This document shows positions 1-12,900 of a stretch of 64,000 nt of DNA, piece by piece. The notes below the pieces were generated by a model. The model searched no databases. It saw only the letters and a list, made by a program, of their open reading frames with translations, and was not told where the DNA came from. Positions within the stretch are counted from its first letter, which is position 1; each line of letters begins with the position of its first letter. This DNA comes from Syngnathus acus (taxonomy: Eukaryota > Chordata > Actinopteri > Syngnathiformes > Syngnathidae), in the NCBI RefSeq assembly GCF_901709675.1, contig NC_051089.1, positions 6,383,476 through 6,447,475 on the forward strand, in the 5' to 3' direction. The position numbers and the translations under genes are program-made.

Positions 1-1147
1 AATTCCAGGTCCAGAAATCAAAATGCCTGCCACACTTTGGCTTTACGTGCTTCTGCTCAAGTGGCAGGTCTAGTCACTACTGACATTTTCACATCTAACA
101 ACACAATTTGTCAAAGTCTTGCCTTTCATTTCACACAGAAAGCAGTCCATGCGTGACCTGTAAATTTAGTTGCTTGGTGTCGCAGCTTGAACACTAGGGG
201 TCAGTATGTACACGAAGTAAACGCAGCGGGTACATAAACACACACCATATACACGTTCATTTAATTTTCAGGGTGAAATTCGGATTATTAAAGTAATGCA
301 GCACTGACGCAGGCTGGGCTGCAAGCTGGGGCCTGTCGAGGGACTTGGAAAGATGGCACCACTGCTTTTACTGGATTCTAGCGACATCTAGTGGCCATTG
401 TATACATCGCAAATACAGCGTGTGTGGCCACCACTGACGCCCCGCCTACATCGTCCTCTGATTGGCTAGCACACTTCCTGTTTCATAACTCAACAACGTG
501 CCTGTTACCAAACAAATCGAGTACCAACAAGGATCGGTCGAGAGGAATAAAAGACGACTTTGTGTTGGATTTATTGACGTTGAATTTTTTTTTTTTTCAC
601 GGTCAGTTTGTGTTCACGTTGACAAATTAATAGTGGCAGCAACTGGTTCAATCGCTGCATTTTAAAATGTAAAATTTGAAATGTCTGCATTGAGTCTTCA
701 TGTCACCCACGAAGCATAGCAAGCAGGTTTTAAATCGTTTTTAAATACCTATGCAAGTTTAAATACTTTTGTTGGCGAAAGTGTAAATCAGAGAAAATAT
801 CAATAAAATTAACTTGATATTTTTCTTCAGATTAACTGATCTACTAGGAACATTATATTTATTTTTATTTATCTTAAAAAAATATTTGATGTAAATGTTA
901 CAAAAGAAAATAACCAATTTGAAATAGCTTGTTCTACAGCCCTTGAAACTACGTTCACCCATAATAATGAATGTAACCATTTTGTTCCATAATAGACATG
1001 CCAGACTTTTGCTATTCAATAATTGTTTTGGAGATGGTGCCGGTGTAACGGATCTTGTGGTTACTACAGTTCTAACAGTGACATATCTTCATTGCATTTT
1101 GTGACTATTTGACAGTTCTCACTTCATTGTATCTTGTGAACACAGAC
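1..1147. other. Upstream region of cry5 (promoter and probable 5' UTR)
   Basis: No coding exon is seen before the photolyase start. Positions 400-480 are the most promoter-like part: a GC box (CCCCGCC, 440-446) is followed by an inverted CCAAT box (ATTGG, 461-465). From about 580 onward the sequence is AT-rich with a poly-T tract and no clear signal. I looked for a canonical light-responsive D-box and a CACGTG E-box, known from fish photolyase promoters, and did not find a convincing copy. Short open frames here lack any recognisable protein character. Confidence 0.4.
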
Positions 1148-3906
1148 ATGGGGCACACATGCATCCACTGGTTCCGTAAAGGTCTGCGGCTGCACGACAA
1201 CCCGGCTCTGATGGCCGCTCTGAAGGATTGCAAGGAGCTCTACCCGGTGTTCATCCTTGATCCAAATCTCCTTGACAAGAAAACGGTGGGCATCAACCGC
1301 TGGAGATTCCTGCTGGGGGCGCTCAAAGACTTAGACTTCAGCCTCAGGCAACTCAACTCCAGGTAGATACAATCAGCATTACCACTATGATCATCCTAGT
1401 GACTAATATGTTTTCGGTCTTTGCTTTAGGCTATTTGTTGTCAGAGGCAAGCCAGAGGAGATGTTCCCCAAACTGTTCAACAAATGGCAAATAACAAAGT
1501 TGTCGTACGAGTATGACACAGAGCCTTACAGCTTGTCCCGTGACCAGAAGGTGGCCACACTAGCCAAAGAACACAGCGTGGAAGTCCTTTATAGAGTGTC
1601 CCACACACTTTATGACATAAACAGGTGCTTGCGCTTCTCCCCCTTTTATTCAATGCAGAAACATGTTGGTCCATCTCAATACTCATTTTAGGAGTTCAAT
1701 TAAAAAGTACAACTTATTTAATACACTTACCACACAGTGAAATATTTGTCACTTTTGTTTTTACATTTTGATGCACTTTGATGAACTCTTATTTATTCAT
1801 GATAGTTTTTCTTCAGCATTTACGAATATAAATATTTAAATAAACACATTGTTATTGTTATATTTATGATTATACTCACAAATGCACAATAGTTTTTCAT
1901 CCCACGCATTTTCTAGCGGATTTAGATCTGGGCTCTGGCAAATTTTTCAATAGCCACTTTAAAACCAGGTAGTTCTACCTCCTCAGATGTTTCAGTCTCA
2001 AAAATGAAATCCAACAATATATACTGAATGTGTTTTCCCAGAATCATTGAGGAAAATAATGGCAAAGCTTCCCTCGTATACAAGCGCATGCAGGCAATAG
2101 TGAAGACCCTCGGCCCGCCGAAGAAGCCAATCCCTGCTCCCACTGCAGAGGACATGAAAGGTATGGAAGCGTTTTTAATTTTCATGCAATAAACGCAGCA
2201 CAATAAGTAATGAGGGTATATCGTCAAAGGTGTGAAGACCCCTCATTCTGAAGATGACGCAAACAAATATGCGATCCCGTCGCTGGATGAGCTCGGTCAT
2301 GATATAGCGGAACTCGGAGAGGAACCTTTCCCAGGAGGAGAACAAGAAGCTTTGAGGCGACTAGAGGAAAATATGCAAAATACTGTAATCCTCATCTTCA
2401 TTTTGCAAGTTTACATATCATCACTTTGTAACCAAAAAAAAGTCACATTTTTCTTAATGTTGTTCATATTCAGTAATGTGCAAGTGTGTGTGCCGACAGG
2501 GATGGGTGTGCGGCTTTGAGAAACCTCAGACGTCTCCCAACTCTTTGAGCCCGAGCACCACGGTCCTCAGCCCTTACGTCACATTAGGGTGCCTGTCTGC
2601 ACGCACGTTCTGGTGGAGGTTGACCGAAGTCTACCAGGGGGTGAGTATCAATTTGCTAATTGTCAACCTTAATTCAAGTTAAGGTTTGGCTAACCTTTGA
2701 TTTTCAAATTGTCTTGCAGAAAAAGCATTCCGATCCACCAGTGTCCCTGCACGGACAGTTACTGTGGCGAGAATTCTTCTACACGGCCAGTGTCGGCGTC
2801 CCGAACTTCAACAAGATGGAGGGCAATCCTGCTTGCATTCAAATAGACTGGGACACAAACAATGACTACCTGACCGCTTGGAGGGAGGTACGATCATCAC
2901 GTCTGACTACCACGTCACTTTCTTGCATGTCGTCACGAGGGCCTTTATTTTGTCAAGGCTCGGACTGGTTACCCCTTCATTGACGCCATCATGACCCAAC
3001 TTCGACGAGAAGGATGGATCCATCACCTGGCCAGACATGCTGTGGCCTGCTTTCTCACAAGAGGAGATCTGTGGATCAGCTGGGAGGAAGGGCAGAAGGT
3101 AAACCTATCAAACCACATTTGAACCTCTCCTAGAAATTCATATCTATATTTACTGAAGGTGTTTGAGGAGCTGCTGTTAGACGGCGACTGGGCTCTCAAT
3201 GCGGGCAACTGGCAGTGGCTCTCAGCCAGCACATTCTTCCACCAGTACTTCAGGGTCTACTCTCCTGTGGCTTTCGGCAGGAAGACTGACAAAGATGGAG
3301 ACTACATCAAGTATGAATATCTTTTTTTTTTATTGTTTATAATTATTTGTAAATAAATAAATATTTTTATTATAATATTTTAATTATAATAATTTTATTA
3401 TTATTTTGTTTTATTAAAAATTTTACAATATTTTTTTTTTAAATGTAGGAAGAAGCCAGAGTATCTCCAAGAGAACTCATGTTAGCTCAAAACTAAACAA
3501 AGTGTCACCATTTTTTGCTCATATCTGCAATCTTTTCAGGAAGTACCTTCCAATCTTGAAGAAATTCCCCACTGAGTACATCTACGAGCCTTGGAAAGCT
3601 CCAAGTAGTGTACAGAAGGCAGCAGGGTGCATTGTGGGTAAGGATTATCCGCTTCCCATTGTGGACCATAAAATCATCAGCAAGAAGAACTTAAATAGGA
3701 TGAAGTCGGCCTACGCCAAGAGGTCCGTCGACACTGAAGAATCGCCCAGCAAGAAAGAAGGTGCTCATTTTAACATGCTCACAGAACATATGCAATATTT
3801 TCTTTTGGTCATATAACGTATTTCCCTTCTGTTGCTTTGTCTTGCAGGTGTGAAGCGAAAGGCGCCCTCCGTTGTGGAAATGTTGAACAAAAAAGCAAAG
3901 AAATAA
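1148..3906 (+). CDS. cry5: (6-4) photolyase, cryptochrome/photolyase family, 10 exons
   Basis: FAD-dependent enzyme that uses blue/UV-A light to repair pyrimidine (6-4) pyrimidone photoproducts in DNA; expected in the nucleus. Exons: 1148-1362, 1430-1624, 2042-2160, 2230-2384, 2500-2640, 2720-2887, 2958-3098, 3159-3310, 3540-3760, 3848-3906, giving 521 codons plus stop, the usual family length. The protein opens with the family hallmark [15 protein letters not shown]. Residues 1-130 form the alpha/beta antenna half. The FAD half holds WREFFYTA, the [10 protein letters not shown] stretch and WIHHLARH. The two active-site histidines fall at residues 354 and 358, which distinguishes (6-4) photolyases from circadian cryptochromes. 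The C-terminus is short and basic (KRKAP, KKAKK), consistent with nuclear import. The ATG at 1148 was chosen because it starts directly before the conserved N-terminus; an in-frame ATG 39 bp upstream would add residues the family lacks. Three introns end in AAG rather than CAG, and most are 60-90 bp. Confidence 0.95.
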
Positions 3907-5340
3907 GTCAAGCTAACAGTCCTTTAGTTAGCTATTCTTTTAATAGGTTACATTGGTTTAGTTGTTTACATTGGTTATACTGTTAAGTGCTTGTTTTTGT
4001 TGGTATTTTGATATGCATGTCTCTTAATACCTTTGTAGATGTTTGGAGTTATTGGTGTACTGTGGAAAAGTCATGTTTACTTTTATTCTCGCCATACTGG
4101 AATGTTCGGGCCGACATTTGTATTAAAAGACATGACATGCTTTTTTCAATTAAGTATCTTTTATGGTCATTTGACTTTTTTTTTTTTTTTCCCCAAATCT
4201 AAAAGATCCTCAAAAATAGAAAAACTAAAATCTCAATTGATGGTGAGGTAGTATTGATTGTTTGCAAAGGGCTTAGTCACCTACTGGCTTTAAAATTAGT
4301 TACAAGCCTCTAACAAGTTGTACTAGTGTCAGAAGGGGAGATGCAATGGTGTAGAAAAACCTGATTGCTTTATTTAACTCAAGTGACGCAATCATTAAGA
4401 GTGTGCCGGCATCCCTTATGTGTGTGTGTGTGAGTGCGTCAGCTGTCCCGGCAAATCAAGCGTTCTCCCGTTGCCGCTTCCTTGGACCTGACACCGGTGT
4501 GAATATCCAGAAGATGATGTCAAAGCCGAGCACAGTTTCCATAGAGACGCATCAAACAAGAAAACAGTGTTGCATGCATGTGAGTGCCCCCCCCCCCCCC
4601 TTTCCTCTTCCTCTTTTCACCCTCCCTGTTTATCTGCGTCGACACGTCACAATTGCAAACATTTGGAAGCGTGGCGCTTGGATCAGTGGGACAGCGTGTC
4701 CTCAAGCAGCTGTTGTTTCCTGTATGGCGGATAGATAGGAGAGAATAGTGGACCTCTTCGCTTACTCATCATCATCGCTCACAGTGGGGAGGGGGAGATT
4801 TCCGCTGCTTGTTGGACACCACTATTTTAAAGCAAGAGATTATTGAGTTTGCTTAAAGTGTATGAATGCATTTGCAGACAAGATTATCCATCAGAGTTTC
4901 AGATTGTGGAGTCCAGCACAGAGATAAATGTGGGTGTTTAATTGTCCAGAAAAATGAAACCACGCTGACGTTAGTTCTCTCTGATCCGTCAAGGTCAAAA
5001 GACTTTATTTTGCTTGGAGGCTGACACTTGAGATATTTCGTGTCGTCGCTTTTTGCTTTACAATTTTGTTGTTGGCATGTTTATAAAAATTCTTACAGAT
5101 TGCGACCGCATTCCTCAAGGCCTTTAATTTGAGGTATGACTTCATTTGATTTATTGTGAATGCATTTTCAATTTCAATCTTTTTTTTTTTTTTTTAACCT
5201 AACATCAAGTAAATCTTTATCGTTTCGACGCATTTGGGGCGTCATAACATGACCTCATGAAGTGGCACCAAAGTGTGATGATGTGACCTTTGCACACATC
5301 CCAAACAACAGTCCCTTGCAAACGTGGTCTTGTCTGTCAT
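3907..5340. other. cry5 3' flank and intergenic spacer
   Basis: No gene is seen. An ATTAAA-type poly(A) signal near 4121 is the best candidate for the cry5 mRNA end. The rest is AT-rich spacer with a poly-C tract near 4590, a poly-T tract near 5180 and scattered E-box-like CAGCTG motifs. Some of it may belong to the upstream control region of alpk3. Confidence 0.4.
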
Positions 5341-5348
5341 CCCCCACC

Positions 5349-5355
5349 TATAAAT
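5349..5355 (+). promoter_or_regulatory. TATA-like box, candidate alpk3 promoter
   Basis: TATAAAT lies about 1.6 kb before the alpk3 start codon. It would place a transcription start near 5380, and a weak donor (CAG|GTTTGA) follows at 5457/5458. The assignment to alpk3 is inference from position and from the downstream run of 5' UTR-like splice sites. Confidence 0.35.
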
Positions 5356-6558
5356 CTGCTCTGCTAAGCCACAGTGAGATTTGGAGTGGCGGCTATACAT
5401 AGATCATCACGAGGCAACAACCATTGATGTCGAAAGTGTGACTTCATACAACTTCAGGTTTGATACGAAAAATATTTTTACATATCTGGGGAGTCGTTAT
5501 TGATGATGGTTGGAGTGATCTTAAAACCCGTTATAGCCATTTAATTTTTTCCAGTTATGCATTTGAGCATTAAATTCACAATGACGTCATCTCAGCTTTC
5601 ACAGCATCCAATCAGATTTCTCATCACAGCCACAAGGGGGCATATTTCCACATTATTTTGTATCATCACATATCTCACATTCTTGCCAGAATTTCACAAC
5701 CTCGCGAGCCAAGACAGCCATTTTTCATTACAAAAAAAAAATCTCACTAAATACCTCCAAACAAATGGCCTTGTCCTTTTTGCAGAATTTGATTTATCTG
5801 TCCTGCTACCAAACAAGCTTTTAAAAATGAATTCTGAGTAGGTGTCAACTTGTTAATCGTAACAATAACATAATAATAATCAACTAGATTTGTACTGGGC
5901 AAGGCATCAAAATATTTGTAACAGGTCTGGGGAACACTTAACTCAGGTTAACAAGTTTTCAAAACAACCAAGGCTTGAAAGAAAAAAAAATATCTAGCCA
6001 AGGATTCCAATTGGTGGACTAGATTGTGGTTCCTCGTGTTTGTTTAGACAGGAACGCTGCTCACATTACCTCTGTAATGTTTCCACACTCCGAACCTTTG
6101 ATCCATCCGTACACACCCTGTCTGAAATATCTCCACCATGATGAGGTAACCCTGCTCACAAAATAAAATGGCAGCTGTTTGCCGCAGTGCAGACCACTCT
6201 AAGAGCAGACCACTCAAATCGTGACATCGCTCCAATAATTGAAAATTGTCGCCTAACTTCATTTAGTACCTCTCGAGGGAGAAAAGGACTCCTTAATTCT
6301 TCATGTCATGCATGCAAGTCCAAAGAGGGTCTGTGTGTGGGTCATGATGAGAAGCTCATGCATGCAGTCATTAGTGAGTTGTACCCTTATAGGGATGTTC
6401 TATTTCAATTGTTTTTTTCCTTTGGGATACAAAATGAAGCCTGAGGATGGAGCACTTTTTTTCCACTGTATCACATATCGGATTTTCTTTTTTTTTTTTA
6501 CAACAAATATGCATGTGACTTGACTTTCACATTTAAATGATTATTTCCTCTTCTGCAG

Positions 6559-6777
6559 GGTTGACGTGCCGCCTGGTGCATCCTATTGTGTACGGGGTGC
6601 GGTGCAGGCAGGTTGGGTGGGAAAGTGTGATGCACTCTTGTGCCTATTTGAGGGCCCACTAAAAATAGTGCGGCAGCCGCCTGTGTACGCATGCTCTTGT
6701 CTGATTGGAAATCACAGAGCCTCAAGTCAGAGCTGTGGGGCATCTGTCAAAGAGGGACGTGCGTGACCTCTTCCACG
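6559..6777 (+). other. Candidate non-coding 5' exon of alpk3
   Basis: The block is bounded by a good acceptor (TTCTGCAG ending 6558) and a strong donor (GTGAGT starting 6778). The next acceptor (TTGCAG ending 6862) opens the exon carrying the alpk3 start codon. It contains a perfect MEF2 consensus, so it could instead be a proximal promoter. No conserved protein is encoded. Confidence 0.35.
6659..6668 (+). promoter_or_regulatory. MEF2 binding-site consensus upstream of alpk3
   Basis: CTAAAAATAG is a perfect match to YTAWWWWTAR, the MEF2 site of muscle genes. It sits 266 bp before the ALPK3 start codon. ALPK3 is known as a heart and skeletal-muscle gene, so the site is a plausible muscle control element. 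Function is inferred from motif and position only. Confidence 0.5.
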
Positions 6778-6933
6778 GTGAGTGCACTGCATTAAGGATA
6801 CTTGCACATGGCGCTGATTTGATCTGATGTTTGGCTTCATTTAGCATGTTATTCCCTTGCAGCTGCCATCGAAAGTAACTTGAAGGAATTTAAGGAAGAT
6901 TTTTGGGAGAAGAGAACTTTGACGGTCATTGAA

Positions 6934-9900
6934 ATGGGTTCGCGGCGGACAATGTCACGCTCCCATTCGGATAGCGGAAGATCCGGCCAAGGGAACGGGA
7001 GCACTGGCAATAACCGGCCTGGAGGTTGCAGCTACCTCTCCAACGTCCGGCCAGAGAACAGGTACAGTGGGATGTGACGTTATGCAGGAGAGACTCTTTT
7101 GGAGCCCATGTACTACTCGGGCCTAACAGAGACCACATGCAATGAGAATATAAAGAAAATATTTTGCTGGAATCGAACCGGAGGCTCTTGCAACATAATT
7201 TGGTCTATTTCCAATTTTTTCAGAAAAAGTGGAGAAATAATTCAATGCTCTATTGAATTGGAAATTTGGCAAACTAAAAGAAAAATGCTTGAAAAATAAA
7301 TCCCGAATTTCTTTTTCCATAAATTTAAAATATGAATAAAATATATAAATATAAACAACAGACCAGCTATTTATGCTTCAAGACGCCGTTCATTAAAGCC
7401 AATTAGCAGTAGTGTTTACTACGTATTTAGTCATTGCTTAATCAAACAGCAACATCAAGTGGTGCCTAGAGGCCAAAGGCTATGCACATATAGACGCTTT
7501 AAAAGCATATTTATGTCATGTTTGGTTTGCTCACTTATGAGTAGCCTGCAATGAGCTGTGGAAATGAGCACTGACCCCAACACCAAGGGGGAGAGCAACA
7601 CCAAACATGGCTCAGTGGCATCACATGAAAAAAACACAAGTGTGAGCATGTGTGTGTGGAGCCATAATGAGATATGGTCCAAATGTTGTATTATGTGGTT
7701 TTTTTTTTTAATGAAACATGATTTCTTTGTATTATTTTGGATCAAAACAGAAAAGTTTCGAAATCCACATAGCCAGCAGATGTTATTGCGGTGATAAGAG
7801 TTAGCAGGATATTCTAATCATCCAGGTCAAGTCAACCTTGGTGGAGATCTGAGCTCGACTAAAAGTATTGAAAGTCTTCTCTCTGCATAGGAGCACACTC
7901 TGCAGCGTGATAGCTCAACTGACACAGGAAACGCAGCCCGCCTTCCTGACCACTCTCAAGTCCAGAGCCGTGTCAGAGAGCAGCAACGTCAAGTTCTTCT
8001 GTGTGGTGACCGGTGAGCAGCCACATTTGTCAAGGGTGACATATGAGCTAAATTGGGATAACATATTTAATCAGGAAATAATAACTGTAAGACTTGTTTT
8101 AAACCACCATACTTTGGTGTAATATGCAAAAAAATATATTTATACACTTTATATATTTTTATCATTATTTGTAGTAGTAGTAGGAGTAGTAGTAATATTT
8201 TTTTTTTGTCTTACAGGTTATCCTATCCCTCAACTAACTTGGTATAAGGATGATAAACAGTTGGACAGATTCTGTGGACTTCCGAAATATGAAATATTTC
8301 GTAATGGGCAAACCCATTCTCTGCATATTTACAAGTATGTATACTTATTGTCCAGCCTAGAAAAAAATTGTTTGGAGCAAACACAGTTTCAACAACTTAA
8401 AAATCAGCTAAACCTAAAATATTTTGTTGAATTTCTCAACATAAAATTTGATTGGTTTGCCGTGAAATTTTGGGTTCACTCTGATTGCCCAAAATTTGAA
8501 TAGTCTTCTCCTTGCAGCTGCACAGTGGAGGACGCAGCCATCTACCAGGTATCGGCCAGTAACAGCAAAGGCATCGTATCGTGCTCCGGAGTTCTGGAGG
8601 TGGGTGTAATGAACGAGTTCAAGATCCACCAGCGTTACTTTGCCAAGATCAAGCAGAAGGCGGATGGCCGTGGCAAAGAGACCGACGGCAAGGAGAACCA
8701 GGAGCCCATTCGTACCATCAGCCCGGAACGCTCGCTGAGGAAACGCCGCTCCACCATGGAACCCTTCTTGAGCACGCCCAGCTCCACAGAGGATGACGTC
8801 AACAAGGAGTTAATTCCATCCGTTTGTGAGGATTCAAAGGTTAGATTGGAGGAACCATCAGAAGAACCGGTGGAGGAGAAGCCTTCTACTAAAACGTGTA
8901 CAAAAACAAATAATGAGAACGCAAACGTGGGTGGCACTGCCAAGACTCCCTTTGTCAAGAAGAAGATCAAAATTTGCTCCAGAGGTGAGAGGACGCCTGA
9001 GGAGATGAGAAAGACCAGCTCGGAGGAGCTCATGGAAGTGGAGAGTTGCAAAAACATGACGGAACGTCCAAACAGAGCCACTTTGGGGAAACTGTTAAGG
9101 AAGAAAAGCTCGGAGGCGCTTCGCTCTCCAGAAAGTGCAAGGAAAGACAAGGAAAGTGTACTTAAACGTGACGAGAAAGTGTTGGGGAAGAACCCTCGCA
9201 TGCCCTCCAGACTTCAAAATTCACCTCAACAGCCTTCCAGCTTAGTCACGCAGCACACAGCTGACCCTGGATGTGTGGATGGAGTCCTCAAAAACAAGAC
9301 TGCTTTACCTGAGAAGATGCCAGATCAGCCGCCACAAAAGGAAACAAAAACGAAGCAAAAGAATCCATCCACGCAGAGTGAGGTGAGCTTTTTTTTTTTT
9401 CTCTCCTCCCATGAGCTCATGGGAGCATCATGCCAGCCAACACAAGCTGCTGCTATTTATAGCAACAAAATGTTAGCGCACTCCAGTCCCAATGGAGCTC
9501 GATGATGCACTTCTGTTTACACATGCAACAGGCTGGCAATGAGAAGAAAAATCTCAGCATTACTTTTCTTAATGAGACCCTCGAAATCATTCGCTCCCAT
9601 TGACGGCTATAGACGTCCATTTTAACTCGGCTGGCAGTGAATGACTTATGAATTAACGTGGGGACCATGGACAGTATTGCGTCATACCGAGAGTTGCTCC
9701 CAATATGCTGCTTATCTTATTTCGGTATGACAGCATTAGGCGAAAATACTAACTCCAACCTGCTCAAATTTAAAAACAAATTAATTTTTAGTCACTGCCT
9801 CATCTCAGACTGAGATGTTACAAAGAGTATGAATTTTGCAGGGTCATCATTTACAAGACTATAATTATTGTTGTAATTATCAGACAAATTTGTTTTGCCT

Positions 9901-12900
9901 TTCTATGATTAGAAATGTTTTTTCCAGGCAAGCGCTAACGCAACCACAGCTACTGACATCAGTGAGACAAAAGGCAGCTCCACTGAAGTGCCTCTCAAAA
10001 TGATTGACATTCCATTGTAATCACACGTCAACACAAAATTGACCTGAGATTTTCCAGATTAGATTGAGGGGAAAACATGCGCAACAAATTAAACAAATAA
10101 TTGTCATAATACAGTCGAGCAATCAACACGGAAGCATTTAAAAGCTTTGGAGTTCACTTTTTGCAGCACAAAAACCGTGAACATTATTAGCCTAGCTTAT
10201 CTCATCTATTTTGGAATGTCTTGTGACTCAGGGAACCTTTCTTGCTAATTATAAAAGGGGGTATAGCTCATGCTCAGACGTGATGTGGATTTGACACTGT
10301 CTGGCGCACAACTCAGAGAGCCGATACGCACAACTCGTCACCTTTTTGTAACTCAACAGGAATGAATTTTAAATGTAGCACAAGCAATATTATTTGTAAT
10401 AATGGATCAGAATATTGCTGCAATATAAAACTCTTGACGGTGATACCATTACTGAGCTCGTGAATACATTTGTGGACCATCTTCACTGTCTCAACTTACT
10501 TTGGCAGACCAACTGTTGAGCTTATTCTAAATCAGACTATATTTCTATTCCAGTGTTTACGTAAGTTGCGCCTGTCACTAGGTTATCTCTGCCCACTAGA
10601 AACATGGTTGCTGTGCAAATGTGCCCAACACGGGGCGCCAAGGATTAGAAGTGAGAAGTGTCCTGGCAGTCTTGGTATGACAGAAAAAATATGATATTCT
10701 TTATGAATCTATATGAATCAATACGTGTATATAATGCTAATAATGGCAAACAAAAATACACGTACGTATGAGCATATCTGAATACACATATTACAGAATG
10801 GATAAACATTTCAGATTCATATTCAAGTATTTATTGTCACAGAGGAATGACAAAATTGCATTTGGAGCATCCATTGTGCTATTTGAGTGGGACATATAAA
10901 TCATGAGAATTGTGTTGGAAAAAGAAACAAATCACTACATGAATAGAATAGAAAAAAAAATGATGCCGCAAGTGCCATTCCATAAAAGCATATGCCACAA
11001 GTGTCTGATATTTTATATACCGTATTTTCCGCACTATAAGGCGCACCTAAAAACCTCAAATTTTCTCAAAAGCCGACAGTGCGCCTTATAATCCGGTGCG
11101 CCTTATATATGGACCAATATTGAGCCACTACAGCAGGCGTGTCCAAATATACTTATATATAGACAAAGTTTTAAAATGGGCCATTCATTGAAGGTGCGCC
11201 TTATAATCCGGTGCGCCTTATATATGGACAAAGTTTTAAAATGGGCCATTCATTGAAGGTGCGCCTTATAATCCGGTGCGCCTTATAGTGCGGAAACTAC
11301 GGTAATCTACAGTCGTCTGTCATTCCAGGTTTGTCTGTTTGTTGCTGGTTACACTATTGTTGTTGTTGGAGTTACACGTTTACCCATGTACTGTACAGCC
11401 AGGGATAAAGTATCATTAGTATTTACAGCCTGGCAACATGTGCTTGAATTGTTTTCCAAGGTTACACAGGCCCCTACATGGAAGAGTAGGAATGATGCAC
11501 CTGTCAACCTGGAGCCTCCACCTGACCGGCGTCTGGCAGCAGCAGATGCACAACCACAGCGTAAACCCCCATCGAAAGGAGAAGCTGCAACAAACGACGT
11601 CCGGCTCCATTTCGTCGCACCAAAATCACCACAACACAGACAGCATCATTCCAAGGGATTAAGGGAAAGCCAAACGGTCTTACAAAAATCGCATCCCCTT
11701 TCATTTGCAGACCGACAAAGCCAAGCTGATTTAGTAGCAAAGAGTTCTGAACGGACAGAAGCACAAGGTTTTAAGAAGGTAGACAGTAAAGAGGGTAACA
11801 GAGCAGTGGTGAGAAAAGAGAAGATAACTGAAACAGCTGTTGCACCTAAGATTCAAAAACCAGAACAAAAGAACGATAAAATAGCTAACGAAGCTAATCC
11901 CATGGTTGCGTCTCATAAAGATAAAAAAGTGTCTAGTTTAAAACCCAACTCGGAATTACAGACTGAAGTTGAAACTGCTGGGCCATACCAAAAAAATCCC
12001 AGTTTACATGAGCAGCAAGCCACTGACTTCCAAGAAATCCCCAAACCTGTCACCAGAGTTGTATCTGTTGCAGAACTTATGAGAGCCCAAATAAAGGCTC
12101 TTGAGTCTGCGGCAACAAGTCCTGCTAAAGACATTTCTGCAGACTCTGGATCACGTACCGCTGTGGGTGACAAATCTCAAAACCTTGATCAAAGTAAGAT
12201 TACCATTCAAGAGAGGACGTCAGTACCTGACATCAAACCCAGCAAAAATGTTGATTCTGCCACACCAAGGGAACATCTTGCACAACAAAGCCATCTAGGA
12301 GAGAAGATTTCTCAAAAGGATCGTAGTCCTTCATCTGCCATTGGTTCCCTCAGCATAGAATGCCATCATGATGTCATAGCCTTTCCTTCAAATAAGTACT
12401 GTTCTGATCCTGTGAATCCACAGATTTCAACTAAAGGGAGTAAGTCAGTACCTGATAGCATACCTGAGAATCATGTTGATCAAACATCTCCAAAGGATCA
12501 TCTTGCGACGCAAAGTCATCCTGGAAACAAAAGGACTTTTGAAGAAGATCCGAGTCTTTGTCCTTCATCTGTCATTGATCCCCTGAGCATGGAACGGAAC
12601 CGAGATGCGACAAACAATACCCAGGCAGGTCTTTCAAAGGAATGTTCTGATCCCATGAACACAAAAGAGATTGGAACTCAAGGGAGAAAGTCAGCACCTG
12701 ATGGCATACCTCAGAATCATGTTGATCGAACCTCTCCAAAGGAAAACCTTATGACACAAAATCATCTTGGGAAGAAAAGGGCTTTTCAAGATCTTAGTCT
12801 TTGTCCTTCATCTGTCATTGATCCCCTTGGCATGGAAGCAAATGGAGATGTGACAAATTTAAATAACTACTCTTCTGTTCCCGTAAATTCTAAAGAGGTG

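Noticed and set aside
8635-9201. 188-codon open frame on the - strand
   Set aside because: It is the antisense shadow of alpk3 exon 4, which has clear homology on the + strand.
11386-11469. Start of alpk3 exon 5 at the ATG at 11386
   Set aside because: The residues before 11470 come from intron sequence with no family likeness, and an acceptor at 11469 keeps phase with exon 4.
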